This document shows positions 49,241 through 58,153 of a stretch of 64,000 bases of DNA, piece by piece. Each line of letters opens with the position of its first letter. The stretch's first letter is position 1. Both the position numbers and the translations under genes were made by a program. Source of the DNA: Sneathiella chungangensis (GTDB lineage: Bacteria; Pseudomonadota; Alphaproteobacteria; Sneathiellales; Sneathiellaceae); the NCBI RefSeq assembly GCF_009882935.1, contig NZ_WTVA01000001.1, positions 634,238 to 698,237 of the forward strand, given 5' to 3'. A model generated the notes under the pieces. That model saw only the letters and a program-made list of their open reading frames with translations, was not told the DNA's origin and searched no databases.

Positions 49241-49569
49241 CACAGCATCATGTTGTTGGATCCGCCGGGCAGGGTCACGACGAGATCGTCCAGCTCCTCG
49301 GTGATCTCGATCTGGCAGCCAAGGCGCGAGGTGCGCGTCAGGCCATAGGCGAGATCGAGCATGTCCTCCTCATCCTCGGTCGGGTCGGGCAGGCGCTCGA
49401 AATCCTCCTCCGAGACGATGATATGGCAGGTCGAGCAGGCAAGGCTCCCCTCGCAGGCGCCCTCAAGGTCGATATCGTTACGATGGGCGATTTCCAGGAT
49501 TGTCATGCCAAGCGGCGCATCAACTTCCTGTCGGGTGCCGTCGGGCTTGATAAAGGTCATTTTCGGCAT
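49240..49569 (-). CDS. Adrenodoxin-like [2Fe-2S] ferredoxin
   Basis: The 109-residue ferredoxin has cluster cysteines 39, 45, 48 ([13 protein letters not shown]) and 85 (RLGCQI), the C-X5-C-X2-C pattern of the adrenodoxin/Isc ferredoxin branch. The acidic [20 protein letters not shown] helix is the reductase- and partner-binding surface. It supplies electrons, for example for iron-sulfur cluster assembly. It is downstream of the cysteine desulfurase gene by 66 bases and coupled to tenA. Confidence 0.93.
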   Translation of the reverse strand: MPKMTFIKPDGTRQEVDAPLGMTILEIAHRNDIDLEGACEGSLACSTCHIIVSEEDFERLPDPTEDEEDMLDLAYGLTRTSRLGCQIEITEELDDLVVTLPGGSNNMML

Positions 49570-49635
49570 GCGGGCGTAAACTCCTGAACAACTTTCTTGT
49601 TTTTACCTATCCTGACGGCCGCCGACTGTCTAGGG

Positions 49636-50751
49636 TCAAGACTCAAATTTGGGCGATTTCCGCTTGTACAACCTGCCCCAGCTCTCGACAAGCCGGTCGA
49701 TCTCCGCCGCGCGGGTGCCCCAGCCGAGGCTGATGCGGATGGCGGAGCCGGCGTCCTCATCGCTGGCGCCCATGGCTTTCAGCACATGGCTCGGCTTCAC
49801 CTTGCCCGATGAGCAGGCCGACCCTGCGCTCACCGCGATGCCGTCAAGATCGAGGCTCATCACCTGCAGTTCCGCGGCAACCCCCGGCATCGAGACCGAC
49901 GTGGTATTGGCGAGCCGCGCGGCCCTCCGGCCATAAATGTGGCTTTCGGGGGAAAGTTCAAGCAGCCGTGCCTCGAGAGAATCGCGAAGCCCGGCGAGGG
50001 CGGCGAAGCGATCGAGCTCGTCTTTGGCCAGCAGTGCCGCCTGCCCCATGCCGGCGATGGCGGCGACATTCTCGGTCCCGGCGCGGCGGCCGAGCTCCTG
50101 CCCGCCACCCTTCAGCAGCGGCGGAAGCGCGAGTCCTTCACGCAGGACAAGCGCGCCGATCCCCTGCGGCCCGCCGAACTTATGGGCGGAAACCGACATC
50201 ATGTCGGCGCCAAGCGCGCGGAAATCAACGGGAATTTTCCCGACCGCCTGAATGGCGTCCGTATGCAGCAGGCCGCCCTGCTCATGGACCCGCGCGGCAA
50301 TCTCGGCGATGGGCTGGATCACCCCGGTCTCGTTATTCGCGAGCATGACGGAGACGAGCGCCGGGGCGCCAGCGGCCGCGAGCAGCGCATCCAGCGCCGC
50401 CAGATCGACAAGACCGTCGGGATCGAGGGGAATGCGCGTCGCCTCCCCCGCGGCGGCGAGGACCGAATCATGCTCCCCGCCCGAGATGAAAAGCGGCCGG
50501 TCGGCGTGACTGCGAAGCGCGAAGTTGTTGGCTTCCGTCCCGCCGGAGGTGAAGATGATTTCCGGCGCCTTGCAACCGAGCAGGGATGCGAGGCAGCCCC
50601 GCGCCTCCTCGACGCGATTGCGCGCGCGGCGGCCCGCCTGATGGACGGAGGACGGATTGCCACCCTCGCGCAGGACCGCCAGCATGACCTCCATCACCTC
50701 GGGCCGGACCGGCGCAGTCGCGTTATAATCGAGGTAGACGGTATCGCTCAT
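49636..50751 (-). CDS. Cysteine desulfurase
   Basis: PLP enzyme of 371 residues that takes sulfur from cysteine for iron-sulfur clusters. The PLP Lys is K191 in SVSAHKFGGPQG, and the persulfide-carrying Cys is C313 in GSACSSGKVKPSHV, the NifS/IscS (group I) type with the flexible SSG loop. Because it is shorter than E. coli IscS and no iscU is adjacent, the exact subgroup (IscS or NifS) is left open. It follows cysE and precedes the ferredoxin gene. Confidence 0.92.
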   Translation of the reverse strand: MSDTVYLDYNATAPVRPEVMEVMLAVLREGGNPSSVHQAGRRARNRVEEARGCLASLLGCKAPEIIFTSGGTEANNFALRSHADRPLFISGGEHDSVLAAAGEATRIPLDPDGLVDLAALDALLAAAGAPALVSVMLANNETGVIQPIAEIAARVHEQGGLLHTDAIQAVGKIPVDFRALGADMMSVSAHKFGGPQGIGALVLREGLALPPLLKGGGQELGRRAGTENVAAIAGMGQAALLAKDELDRFAALAGLRDSLEARLLELSPESHIYGRRAARLANTTSVSMPGVAAELQVMSLDLDGIAVSAGSACSSGKVKPSHVLKAMGASDEDAGSAIRISLGWGTRAAEIDRLVESWGRLYKRKSPKFES

Positions 50752-50792
50752 AAGGACAATCGGACGCGCCGGGGCGGTATCTGGTTAGAGGG

Positions 50793-51554
50793 TCAGGATT
50801 CCGTTTTTGCTTTGCTGGACGTGCGCGTCGCCGGTTTCTTCTTCGGCTTCAGCGCGATGGGAAGGTCCTGCTCGCGGCGCTCGTTCTCAAGCTCCTCGAC
50901 GCGCATGGACAGCGACTGCACCTTGTCGAGAAGGCCGTCCATCACCTTAAACACCGGGTCGGGAAGATCGTGGTTGCCGACACCATAAGCGGCGAATCTC
51001 TCGTCCAGGCGGTCCTTTTTCGACGCATTGACGGCACGCGCGGGCACGCCGACGACCGTGGTATGGTCCGGCACATCCTTGAGCACGACAGAGTTCGCGC
51101 CGACGCGGGCGCATTTGCCGACGGTGATCGGGCCGATGATCTGCGCGCCGGAGGCGATGATGACGCCATCCTGCAGGGTCGGGTGGCGCTTGACGCCACG
51201 CTGGGAATCGGAATCGATCGACGGCGCGACCCCGCCGAGGGTCACATCGTGATACAGCGTCACATTATCGCCGATTTCCGCGGTTTCCCCGATGACCACG
51301 CCCATGCCATGGTCGATGAAGAACTTGCGGCCGATGACGGCGCCGGGATGGATTTCGATGCCGGTCACGAAGCGGCTGAACTGCGAGAGGAGGCGCGCGA
51401 GCAGGCGCCAGTTCCGCTCCCACAGCCAATGGGCGACGCGATGCAGGACGATGGCGTGAAAGCCCTGATAGAGCAGCGCGACCTCAAGTCGCGTCCGCGC
51501 CGCGGGGTCCCGTTCCATTACGCAGGTAATTTCTTCGCTAATATGCTTGAACAT
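50793..51554 (-). CDS. cysE: Serine O-acetyltransferase
   Basis: The 253-residue protein makes O-acetylserine for cysteine synthesis. It has the N-terminal helical domain and a left-handed beta helix of hexapeptide repeats ([40 protein letters not shown]). The catalytic His lies in [12 protein letters not shown]. The C-terminal tail is a longer coiled coil with a basic Lys-rich end ([17 protein letters not shown]), not the usual short Ile-ending cysteine-synthase-binding tail. It precedes the cysteine desulfurase gene, linking cysteine supply to use. Confidence 0.93.
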   Translation of the reverse strand: MFKHISEEITCVMERDPAARTRLEVALLYQGFHAIVLHRVAHWLWERNWRLLARLLSQFSRFVTGIEIHPGAVIGRKFFIDHGMGVVIGETAEIGDNVTLYHDVTLGGVAPSIDSDSQRGVKRHPTLQDGVIIASGAQIIGPITVGKCARVGANSVVLKDVPDHTTVVGVPARAVNASKKDRLDERFAAYGVGNHDLPDPVFKVMDGLLDKVQSLSMRVEELENERREQDLPIALKPKKKPATRTSSKAKTES

Positions 51555-51770
51555 TTGCCCTTACCTTCTGTATTGTGCCGCTCTTGCAGCGGGAATCACA
51601 ACAGGTTACCCAAGCGCCCATTAGTTAGAGATATATGTATATCACCGTAACCGTCAAGGATCGACTGAGCTTCCTGTGACGGCGCGCAACATAATCCGGA
51701 CGGCGGGCACGAGCGGAAAAAGTGAGACTTGCAGCCGCCAGATCACGCAGAATTAGGAACCAGAAATTCA

Positions 51771-52424
51771 ATGCCAGACGTTATTTTTAATGGACCCGAA
51801 GGACGCCTTGAAGGGCGCTATCATCATTCCAGCGATCCGAATGCCTCGCTCGCGCTGATCCTCCACCCGCATCCGCAATATGGCGGGGCCATGAATAACA
51901 AGGTTGTCTACAACCTCTTCACCACCTTCAAGAAGCGCGGCTTCTCGGTCCTCCGCTTCAATTTCCGCGGCGTCGGCCGCAGCCAGGGCGACTATGACCA
52001 TGGCGTCGGGGAGCTGTCCGATGCCGCCGCCGCCCTCGACTGGATGCAGACCCACAACCCGAACGCCCCCGCCGTCTGGATCGGCGGTTTCTCCTTCGGC
52101 GCCTGGATCGCCATGCAGCTCTTGATGCGGCGGCCGGAGATTGCCGGGTTTATTTCCGTCGCCCCGCCTGCGAATATGTATGATTTCTCCTTCCTCGCCC
52201 CCTGCCCGTCGTCCGGCATCATCATCCATGGCGACCGCGACGTGCTGGTTCCGCGAAAAGATATCAAGAAGCTGGTCGAAAAGCTGAAGGCGCAGAAGGG
52301 CATCACTATCGATTATGATGAAATCCCCGAGGCCGACCATTTCTTCGAGAACAGCCTCGATCGCCTGATGGTCTCCGTCGATGATTATCTCGACATGCGG
52401 CTGAACGGCAGCGACGAAGAGTAA
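51771..52424 (+). CDS. Alpha/beta hydrolase
   Basis: The 217-residue hydrolase has the nucleophile elbow GGFSFGAW (Ser) and an HGDRDVLVPRKD loop that supplies the Asp; the His is probably in EADHFFENS. This is the cytoplasmic YfhR/YdeN-like group acting on unknown esters or thioesters. FRGVGRSQGDYDHGVGE is typical. The ATG at 51771 has TTAGGA upstream; in-frame codons upstream give an odd N-terminus. It is divergent from cysE and converges on anmK. Confidence 0.83.
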   Translation: MPDVIFNGPEGRLEGRYHHSSDPNASLALILHPHPQYGGAMNNKVVYNLFTTFKKRGFSVLRFNFRGVGRSQGDYDHGVGELSDAAAALDWMQTHNPNAPAVWIGGFSFGAWIAMQLLMRRPEIAGFISVAPPANMYDFSFLAPCPSSGIIIHGDRDVLVPRKDIKKLVEKLKAQKGITIDYDEIPEADHFFENSLDRLMVSVDDYLDMRLNGSDEE

Positions 52425-52426
52425 GG

Positions 52427-53545
52427 CTACGCCGACACCCGCGTTCCTGACGGGGCGGGATAGAGGCGTCCGCCGGTCATCGGCTCGGGTACGCCCGTCG
52501 TCGTCGGCAGGCTCAAGGGAAGGCCCCGCACACTCCGGACCGCGAGGAAGGCGAAAGCCTCCGCCTCCAGGTCATCGCCGCGCCAGCCGACCGCCTCGAC
52601 AGGCTCGACCGGCGCCCCGACGACATTGGCGATCTCCCTGACCAGCACGGGGTTCTTGCGCCCGCCGCCGGTCAGCAGCCAGCGCGCCGGCGTTCCCGGC
52701 AGATGGGAAAGCGCCCGGCCGATACTCCCGCTCGTGAAGCGGAGCAAGGTCGCCGCGCCATTCTCAAGACCGAGCCAGGAGATCGCCCCGGCGACGTCGA
52801 ACTGGTCGCGATCGAGGCTTTTCGGCGGTTTGAGATCGAAATATGGATGATCGAGCAGCTTGGCGAGCACCGCCTCGTCCGGCGTTCCCGCGGCGGCGAT
52901 CTTTCCCCCCTCGTCAAAGGGCGCGCCGGTATGGCGGAGGATCCAGTCATCCATCAGGGCATTCGCCGGTCCGGTGTCGAAGGCGAGCACATCCTCCCCG
53001 TCGATATAGGTGACATTGCCCACCCCGCCGAGATTGAGCACCGCGAGCGGCCCCTCAAGATCTTTCGCCAGCGCCCGGTGATAGAGCGGCGCAAAGGGCG
53101 CCCCCTCCCCGCCCGCGGCGACATCCGCATGGCGGAATTCGGCAACCGTATCGATGCCCGTCAGTTCTGCCATCAGTTCGCCATCGCCGATCTGCACGGT
53201 GACGCGGTTGGCGGGATCGTGAAAGATTGTCTGGCCATGAAACCCGATCAGGTCGATATCGCCGGGCGTGAGGCCGTTTGCGGCGAGGAGCTGGCGCACG
53301 AAGTCCGCCTGCAGCGTCGTGAAATCGGCGATCAGCCCGGCCGGCGCGCCCTGCCGTCCAAGGCAGTCGCGAAGGCGCTGACGAAAGTCCGGATCATAGG
53401 GCGCGGAGCGGACGGGACCATGCTTGACCACCGTCTCGCCATCCGTCTCGATAATCGCCGCATCGACACCGTCGAGCGAGGTTCCGCTCATCAACCCGAG
53501 GGCGCGTAGCGGCCGATTTTCCACATCCGTCCGTTTATTCTGCAT
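52427..53545 (-). CDS. anmK: Anhydro-N-acetylmuramic acid kinase
   Basis: Peptidoglycan recycling kinase of 372 residues that phosphorylates and opens anhydro-MurNAc to MurNAc-6-phosphate. GLMSGTSLDGVDAAII is the nucleotide-binding start of the family, and GFHGQTIFH then FDTGPANALMD complete it. No murQ is adjacent. It starts next to tyrS, divergent, an arrangement very common in Alphaproteobacteria. Confidence 0.93.
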   Translation of the reverse strand: MQNKRTDVENRPLRALGLMSGTSLDGVDAAIIETDGETVVKHGPVRSAPYDPDFRQRLRDCLGRQGAPAGLIADFTTLQADFVRQLLAANGLTPGDIDLIGFHGQTIFHDPANRVTVQIGDGELMAELTGIDTVAEFRHADVAAGGEGAPFAPLYHRALAKDLEGPLAVLNLGGVGNVTYIDGEDVLAFDTGPANALMDDWILRHTGAPFDEGGKIAAAGTPDEAVLAKLLDHPYFDLKPPKSLDRDQFDVAGAISWLGLENGAATLLRFTSGSIGRALSHLPGTPARWLLTGGGRKNPVLVREIANVVGAPVEPVEAVGWRGDDLEAEAFAFLAVRSVRGLPLSLPTTTGVPEPMTGGRLYPAPSGTRVSA

Positions 53546-53631
53546 CAAATATCATCCCGCCCTTTAAAAACCCCGGCCACCTGTGCTAAACGATGGCGCT
53601 CTTTAACTCTCAAGTAACAGAAATTCGTCCC

Positions 53632-54885
53632 ATGACCGAGATACGCTCAGATTTCCTGAAAGTCTTCACCGAACGCGGCTACCTGCACCAATGTACAGAT
53701 TTGGACGCGCTGGATAAAGCTTTTGCTGACGAGATCGTCACCGCCTATATCGGTTTCGACTGCACGGCGAAGAGCCTGCATGCGGGCAGCCTGATGCAGA
53801 TCATGATCCTGCGCCGGTTGCAGCAGGCGGGGCACAAGCCGATCGTGCTGATGGGCGGCGGGACGACGAAGGTCGGCGATCCCACGGGCCGCGATGAAAG
53901 CCGCCCGCTGATCACGGACGACACCATCCGGGAGAATATGGACGGCATCAAGAAGGTGTTTGAGAAATTCCTCACCTTCGGCGATGGCCCGACGGACGCG
54001 ATCATGGTCAATAACGCGGACTGGCTCGACAAGCTGGAGTATATCCCTTTCCTGCGCGAATACGGGCCGCATTTCTCGATCAACCGCATGCTCACCTTCG
54101 ACAGCGTGAAGCTGCGGCTGGAGCGCGAGGAATCGATGACCTTCCTCGAGTTCAACTACATGATCCTGCAGGCCTATGATTTCGTCGAGCTGATGAAGCA
54201 GTATAACTGCTCGCTGCAGATTGGCGGCTCGGACCAGTGGGGCAATATCGTCAACGGGGTCGAGCTTGGCCGCCGGACGAACGGCTTTTCGCTCTATGGC
54301 CTGACCTCGCCGCTGCTCACCACCTCCTCGGGCGCGAAGATGGGCAAGACCGCGGGCGGCGCCGTCTGGCTCAATGAAGACATGCTCTCGGCCTATGACT
54401 ACTGGCAGTTCTGGCGCAATACCGAGGATGCCGATGTCGGCCGCTTCCTCCGTCTCTTCACCCAAATCCCGCTCGATGAAGTGGCACGGCTTGAAAAGCT
54501 CGAGGGGGCGGAGCTCAACGAGGCGAAGAAAATCCTCGCCGATGCCTGCACCGAGATGGCCCATGGCAAGGCGGCCGCCGCGGCCGCCGCCGAAACCGCG
54601 CGCCAGACCTTCGAGATGGGGCAGACATCGGAAGGCCTGCCAACGCTGGAGATTCCGAAAAGCGAGCTTGCCGACGGCATTCCCGCCGCGACGCTGTTCC
54701 AGCGGACGGGCCTCGCCCAGTCAACCTCGGAGGCGCGCAAGCTCATCAAGGGCGGCGGCGCGAGGCTGAATGACGAGAAAATCGACGACGAAAAGGCGGT
54801 GCTCAGCCTTGCCGATCTCGATGGCGAGGGCCGGATCAAGCTCTCCGCGGGCAAGAAGCGCCATTACCTGGTCCTGCCGGTCTGA
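53632..54885 (+). CDS. tyrS: Tyrosyl-tRNA synthetase
   Basis: Class I synthetase of 417 residues that charges tRNA-Tyr. The HIGH-type motif is HAGS at 50-53 and the KMSKS-type motif KMGKT at 236-240. The C-terminal S4 RNA-binding domain is visible in [17 protein letters not shown]. The family start [11 protein letters not shown] is used; an in-frame ATG 13 codons earlier (53593) would add unusual residues. Divergent from anmK. Confidence 0.95.
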   Translation: MTEIRSDFLKVFTERGYLHQCTDLDALDKAFADEIVTAYIGFDCTAKSLHAGSLMQIMILRRLQQAGHKPIVLMGGGTTKVGDPTGRDESRPLITDDTIRENMDGIKKVFEKFLTFGDGPTDAIMVNNADWLDKLEYIPFLREYGPHFSINRMLTFDSVKLRLEREESMTFLEFNYMILQAYDFVELMKQYNCSLQIGGSDQWGNIVNGVELGRRTNGFSLYGLTSPLLTTSSGAKMGKTAGGAVWLNEDMLSAYDYWQFWRNTEDADVGRFLRLFTQIPLDEVARLEKLEGAELNEAKKILADACTEMAHGKAAAAAAAETARQTFEMGQTSEGLPTLEIPKSELADGIPAATLFQRTGLAQSTSEARKLIKGGGARLNDEKIDDEKAVLSLADLDGEGRIKLSAGKKRHYLVLPV

Positions 54886-54894
54886 CGAGGGCGG

Positions 54895-57800
54895 CTACGG
54901 GCTCTGCCGGGCGTCGGGCTTGTTGGTCGAGGGCGGCTGGATATCCTCCTGGTCCCAGGGCTCGAAGAACATACGGCGCAGGATGCCGGGCGCCAGCGCC
55001 GAGACGGCGTTGACGCTCGTCTGTGGATCTTCGAGGCCGCCCGTCACCTTGTAGGAGAAGCCGAACACCCCCTCCCCCTTCTTGCCGACCAGCAGGGTGC
55101 CGATGATCGGAATATTGCCGAGAACGGAATTGAGCGTATAGGACGGGATCACCGTGCCATACATGTCGATCTTGTCGGCGGGCTGGTCGACGGTGCCGTT
55201 GAGCGTGATGCCGATGGAGCCGATGGCGCGGAAATCCCGCGTCGTGAAGAGGCCGTTTTCATAGGTGAAGGGCCCCTCCACCGTGGCGAAGACGATGCCG
55301 TCGCCGCGCAGCAGATCGACGATGCCGCCGAGCGAGCCCAGGGTCAGGATCTTGCCGAGGGTCGGCGCATTCACCACCCGCACATCCTTGATATCGATCG
55401 TCCCCTTCGCCGGGCGCGAGGGCTGGCTGTCGTCGATCTCGGCGACGAGCTTGAGTTTGCCGTCGCGCAAATCGTCGTAAAGGTCGAGCCCGCGGAACAG
55501 CGCGCCCGCGTCATCGGAGATAAAGGTCACCTGCCGCCCCTTGGCGGAGGGGTGGATTTCGAAATCGAAGCTTTTCTCGCCGGCGAACTGGCCCTTTGAC
55601 ATGCCATCGCGGATCAGGTTGCCCTCGACATTCATTTTCGCCGTCACCTTCTCCAGGGTGAGGTTCTGGTCGAGCAGCACCCGGTCCAGATCGACATCGA
55701 TCTCGATCGTCCGGCTGCTCGTCTCCGGCCCGTCGATATCGACGGCGTTCAGGTCATAGGTGGCGACGACGAACGGCTTGAGGTCGAACTGCGCGCCCGT
55801 CACCCGGAGCTTCATCTGCCCTTCGGTGGCCTGGGTGAAGTCGATCGCGAGATCATTTTCGCCAAACCTGAGGTCCGGCATCACCAGGCTGGTGACGATT
55901 TCATTCGCCATCACCGCCGTGCCCGTCGCCGACAGGTCGCCCGCCTTCACCACGATATTCGAGATTGTCGTGACATCCTTGGCGGTCGAGCGGAAATCGG
56001 CGGTGAAGCTGCCCGCTTCCCCGGCCGGTTTCGTCCAGTGCAGCGTCTCCCCGGCGATAATGGTTTTGGTGAGATCGACGCGGATATCGCCGCTGGCGCT
56101 GCCGTCGGGTACGGTCTCGAGCGTCACATCCGCGGTGAGCGGCCCGACAAGATAGGGCGTTTCAAGATGCAGCGCCTTGCGATCCGCATCGCTTGGCGTC
56201 GCGGTGAGGACATAGCGGCGGTATCCCTCCTTCGCGCCGGTGAACCAGCTTTTTGCATTGATCTTCGCCGGCACGCCGTTAAGCGCCGCCGTTCCCGTCA
56301 CATCGATGCCCTTCGGATCGACCGCGACCTTGAGCTTGCCGTCCGTGAGGTTGACGTCCTTGGCGACATCCGGGATCGCGGCGCCGGTGAAATCGCCCTT
56401 GGCGGCGTAGTCGACCTTCTCCAGCGTCAGGTCAAAGCGCAGCGGAAATTTGAAGGAGGCATCGACCGTTCCCGTTCCCGCCATCGCCGAAGGGACGATG
56501 CCGTAGGGCGAGGCGAGGCCGAGCGGCTCGAGATCGAGGAAGGTGAAAATCTCCTTGCTGCTGCCCGTCACCCGGATCGCGATATCGGCGAGCTGGTCAT
56601 ATTTGTCGAAATCGCTGATGATCACCTTGTCGGAGGTGACGTCGAGGCTGCCGAGCTTGCCGGTGAGGCCGCTGATCGTAATCCCGGTTTCGGTGAGGAC
56701 CGCGCTGCCGCTGATATCCGTCACCTTGGGCAGCGGCGCATAATAATCGGCCGAGGTGCCGTCGAGGTCGAATTTCAGGACCACGGCCTCCTTCGGGATG
56801 TCCCCGCCATCCAGCGCGCCGGGCGGTAGGTCAATGGTGAAGGTTCCACGCGGGACCATGCCGTCCCGGATATTCTTGGTCACCCAGTCATAGCCGTTGC
56901 TGGCCATGGAATAGGGCCAGAACCGCGCGAGGTCATTCACCGTCAGATTGGCGAGATCTCCGTTGAGCGAGAGACCCATGCCCGCCTCCGCGATGTCGAT
57001 CGCCCCGGCCATCTTGATGGTCGCGCCGAGGGTTTCCGCCGTCACCGTCTCCAGCGTAACCCTGGTGAAATCCCCGGACACCTGACCGGCGACGGACAGG
57101 CTTGTGACAGGGAGCGGCTGCTTGTAGAGGTCGGGCAGATCGATGCGGCCTTCGCCGGCCTTCACATCGAAGCCGAGCGTATCGAAACTGAAGGCCTCGT
57201 CGAGATCGAGATTTATATGACCGGTGAGGGTGAGATCGATGCCCTTCAGGATTTCCAGCTCCGCCGCCTGCGCGCCGACCAGCGGCAGCGGCAGGTCATT
57301 GAACTGGCCGTCGATCTGCGTGCGCTTGAGCTCCCGGTCATAGTCGCCGAGGGCGACCAGGGTGACATTTTCGTTGCCGATCTTCAGCGTCCCGCTCGCC
57401 TGCCCGCGCAGGCCCCGGTCCTCGCGCCAGACAAACACATCGGCGCCGGCCACCCGCCAGAAACGCCCCAGGATCTCATCTTCGATAAAGACGGCCGAAT
57501 CATAAACCTCCAGCCGCGTCAGATAGCCGGTCAGGCTCGACGGGTCCGGTTCCGCGCTCAGTTCCTTCAGGATATTGAGATATCCCTCCCGCACGGCGGC
57601 CTCCTCGGCTTCGTCCGGGGTTCTTTCCGCGAACTGGCCGCTGGTCCCGTCTTCCTCCATCAGGCTATTGTCATAGCCGAAGGTGATTTCGCCCGCCGCG
57701 TTCCGGGTCAGGCGAATTTTCAGCCCGGTAAATTCCAGCTCCGCCGGGGCGATCCGGCCGCGCAGCAGCGCCGCGCCGCTGAACACCACCGTGACATCGG

Positions 57801-58080
57801 GGATCGAGGCGACTTTCCGCCGCGCGTCGGAAATTTCCAGATTATCGACCGCCACCACCAGATTCTTGTCGCGACCATTCCATTCCAGTCCCAGGCGGCT
57901 GAACCCGAATTTCACCTCCGGATATTGCGCCTCCAGGATCTGCACGACATAGGGCTCGATAAAGGAGAGCGACAGGGGCCCGCGCGACAGTCCGGCGGCC
58001 AGGGCCAGCGCGGCGATAAACACAAGGACGACGATCCCCATCAGGGTGCGGTACAGTAATCTTGAAGTTGTTCTAACCAA
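54895..58080 (-). CDS. Giant AsmA-like/DUF3971 envelope protein
   Basis: The 1061-residue protein has one N-terminal membrane helix (LMGIVVLVFIAALALAAG, about residues 13-30), and the rest is a long periplasmic beta-rich domain with repeated beta-strand modules such as LKVAVDPKGIDVTGTAALNG. This is the DUF3971/AsmA-like family (YhdP-like), whose members are thought to bridge inner and outer membrane and move phospholipid. The C-terminal GVFGFSYKVTGGLEDPQTSV is typical. The start is uncertain: TTG at 58080 or ATG at 58041. It is divergent from glnE. Confidence 0.82.
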   Translation of the reverse strand: MVRTTSRLLYRTLMGIVVLVFIAALALAAGLSRGPLSLSFIEPYVVQILEAQYPEVKFGFSRLGLEWNGRDKNLVVAVDNLEISDARRKVASIPDVTVVFSGAALLRGRIAPAELEFTGLKIRLTRNAAGEITFGYDNSLMEEDGTSGQFAERTPDEAEEAAVREGYLNILKELSAEPDPSSLTGYLTRLEVYDSAVFIEDEILGRFWRVAGADVFVWREDRGLRGQASGTLKIGNENVTLVALGDYDRELKRTQIDGQFNDLPLPLVGAQAAELEILKGIDLTLTGHINLDLDEAFSFDTLGFDVKAGEGRIDLPDLYKQPLPVTSLSVAGQVSGDFTRVTLETVTAETLGATIKMAGAIDIAEAGMGLSLNGDLANLTVNDLARFWPYSMASNGYDWVTKNIRDGMVPRGTFTIDLPPGALDGGDIPKEAVVLKFDLDGTSADYYAPLPKVTDISGSAVLTETGITISGLTGKLGSLDVTSDKVIISDFDKYDQLADIAIRVTGSSKEIFTFLDLEPLGLASPYGIVPSAMAGTGTVDASFKFPLRFDLTLEKVDYAAKGDFTGAAIPDVAKDVNLTDGKLKVAVDPKGIDVTGTAALNGVPAKINAKSWFTGAKEGYRRYVLTATPSDADRKALHLETPYLVGPLTADVTLETVPDGSASGDIRVDLTKTIIAGETLHWTKPAGEAGSFTADFRSTAKDVTTISNIVVKAGDLSATGTAVMANEIVTSLVMPDLRFGENDLAIDFTQATEGQMKLRVTGAQFDLKPFVVATYDLNAVDIDGPETSSRTIEIDVDLDRVLLDQNLTLEKVTAKMNVEGNLIRDGMSKGQFAGEKSFDFEIHPSAKGRQVTFISDDAGALFRGLDLYDDLRDGKLKLVAEIDDSQPSRPAKGTIDIKDVRVVNAPTLGKILTLGSLGGIVDLLRGDGIVFATVEGPFTYENGLFTTRDFRAIGSIGITLNGTVDQPADKIDMYGTVIPSYTLNSVLGNIPIIGTLLVGKKGEGVFGFSYKVTGGLEDPQTSVNAVSALAPGILRRMFFEPWDQEDIQPPSTNKPDARQSP

Positions 58081-58153
58081 TTGAAAATTTCGCTTTGAAT
58101 AACGCTTGTATTAAAAATGCCTGTCCCGATAATTGTCGCTATTATCGTAACCT

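Noticed and set aside
49200-49700. TPP riboswitch for tenA
   Set aside because: tenA is coupled to the ferredoxin gene, and no conserved TPP-box sequence is present.
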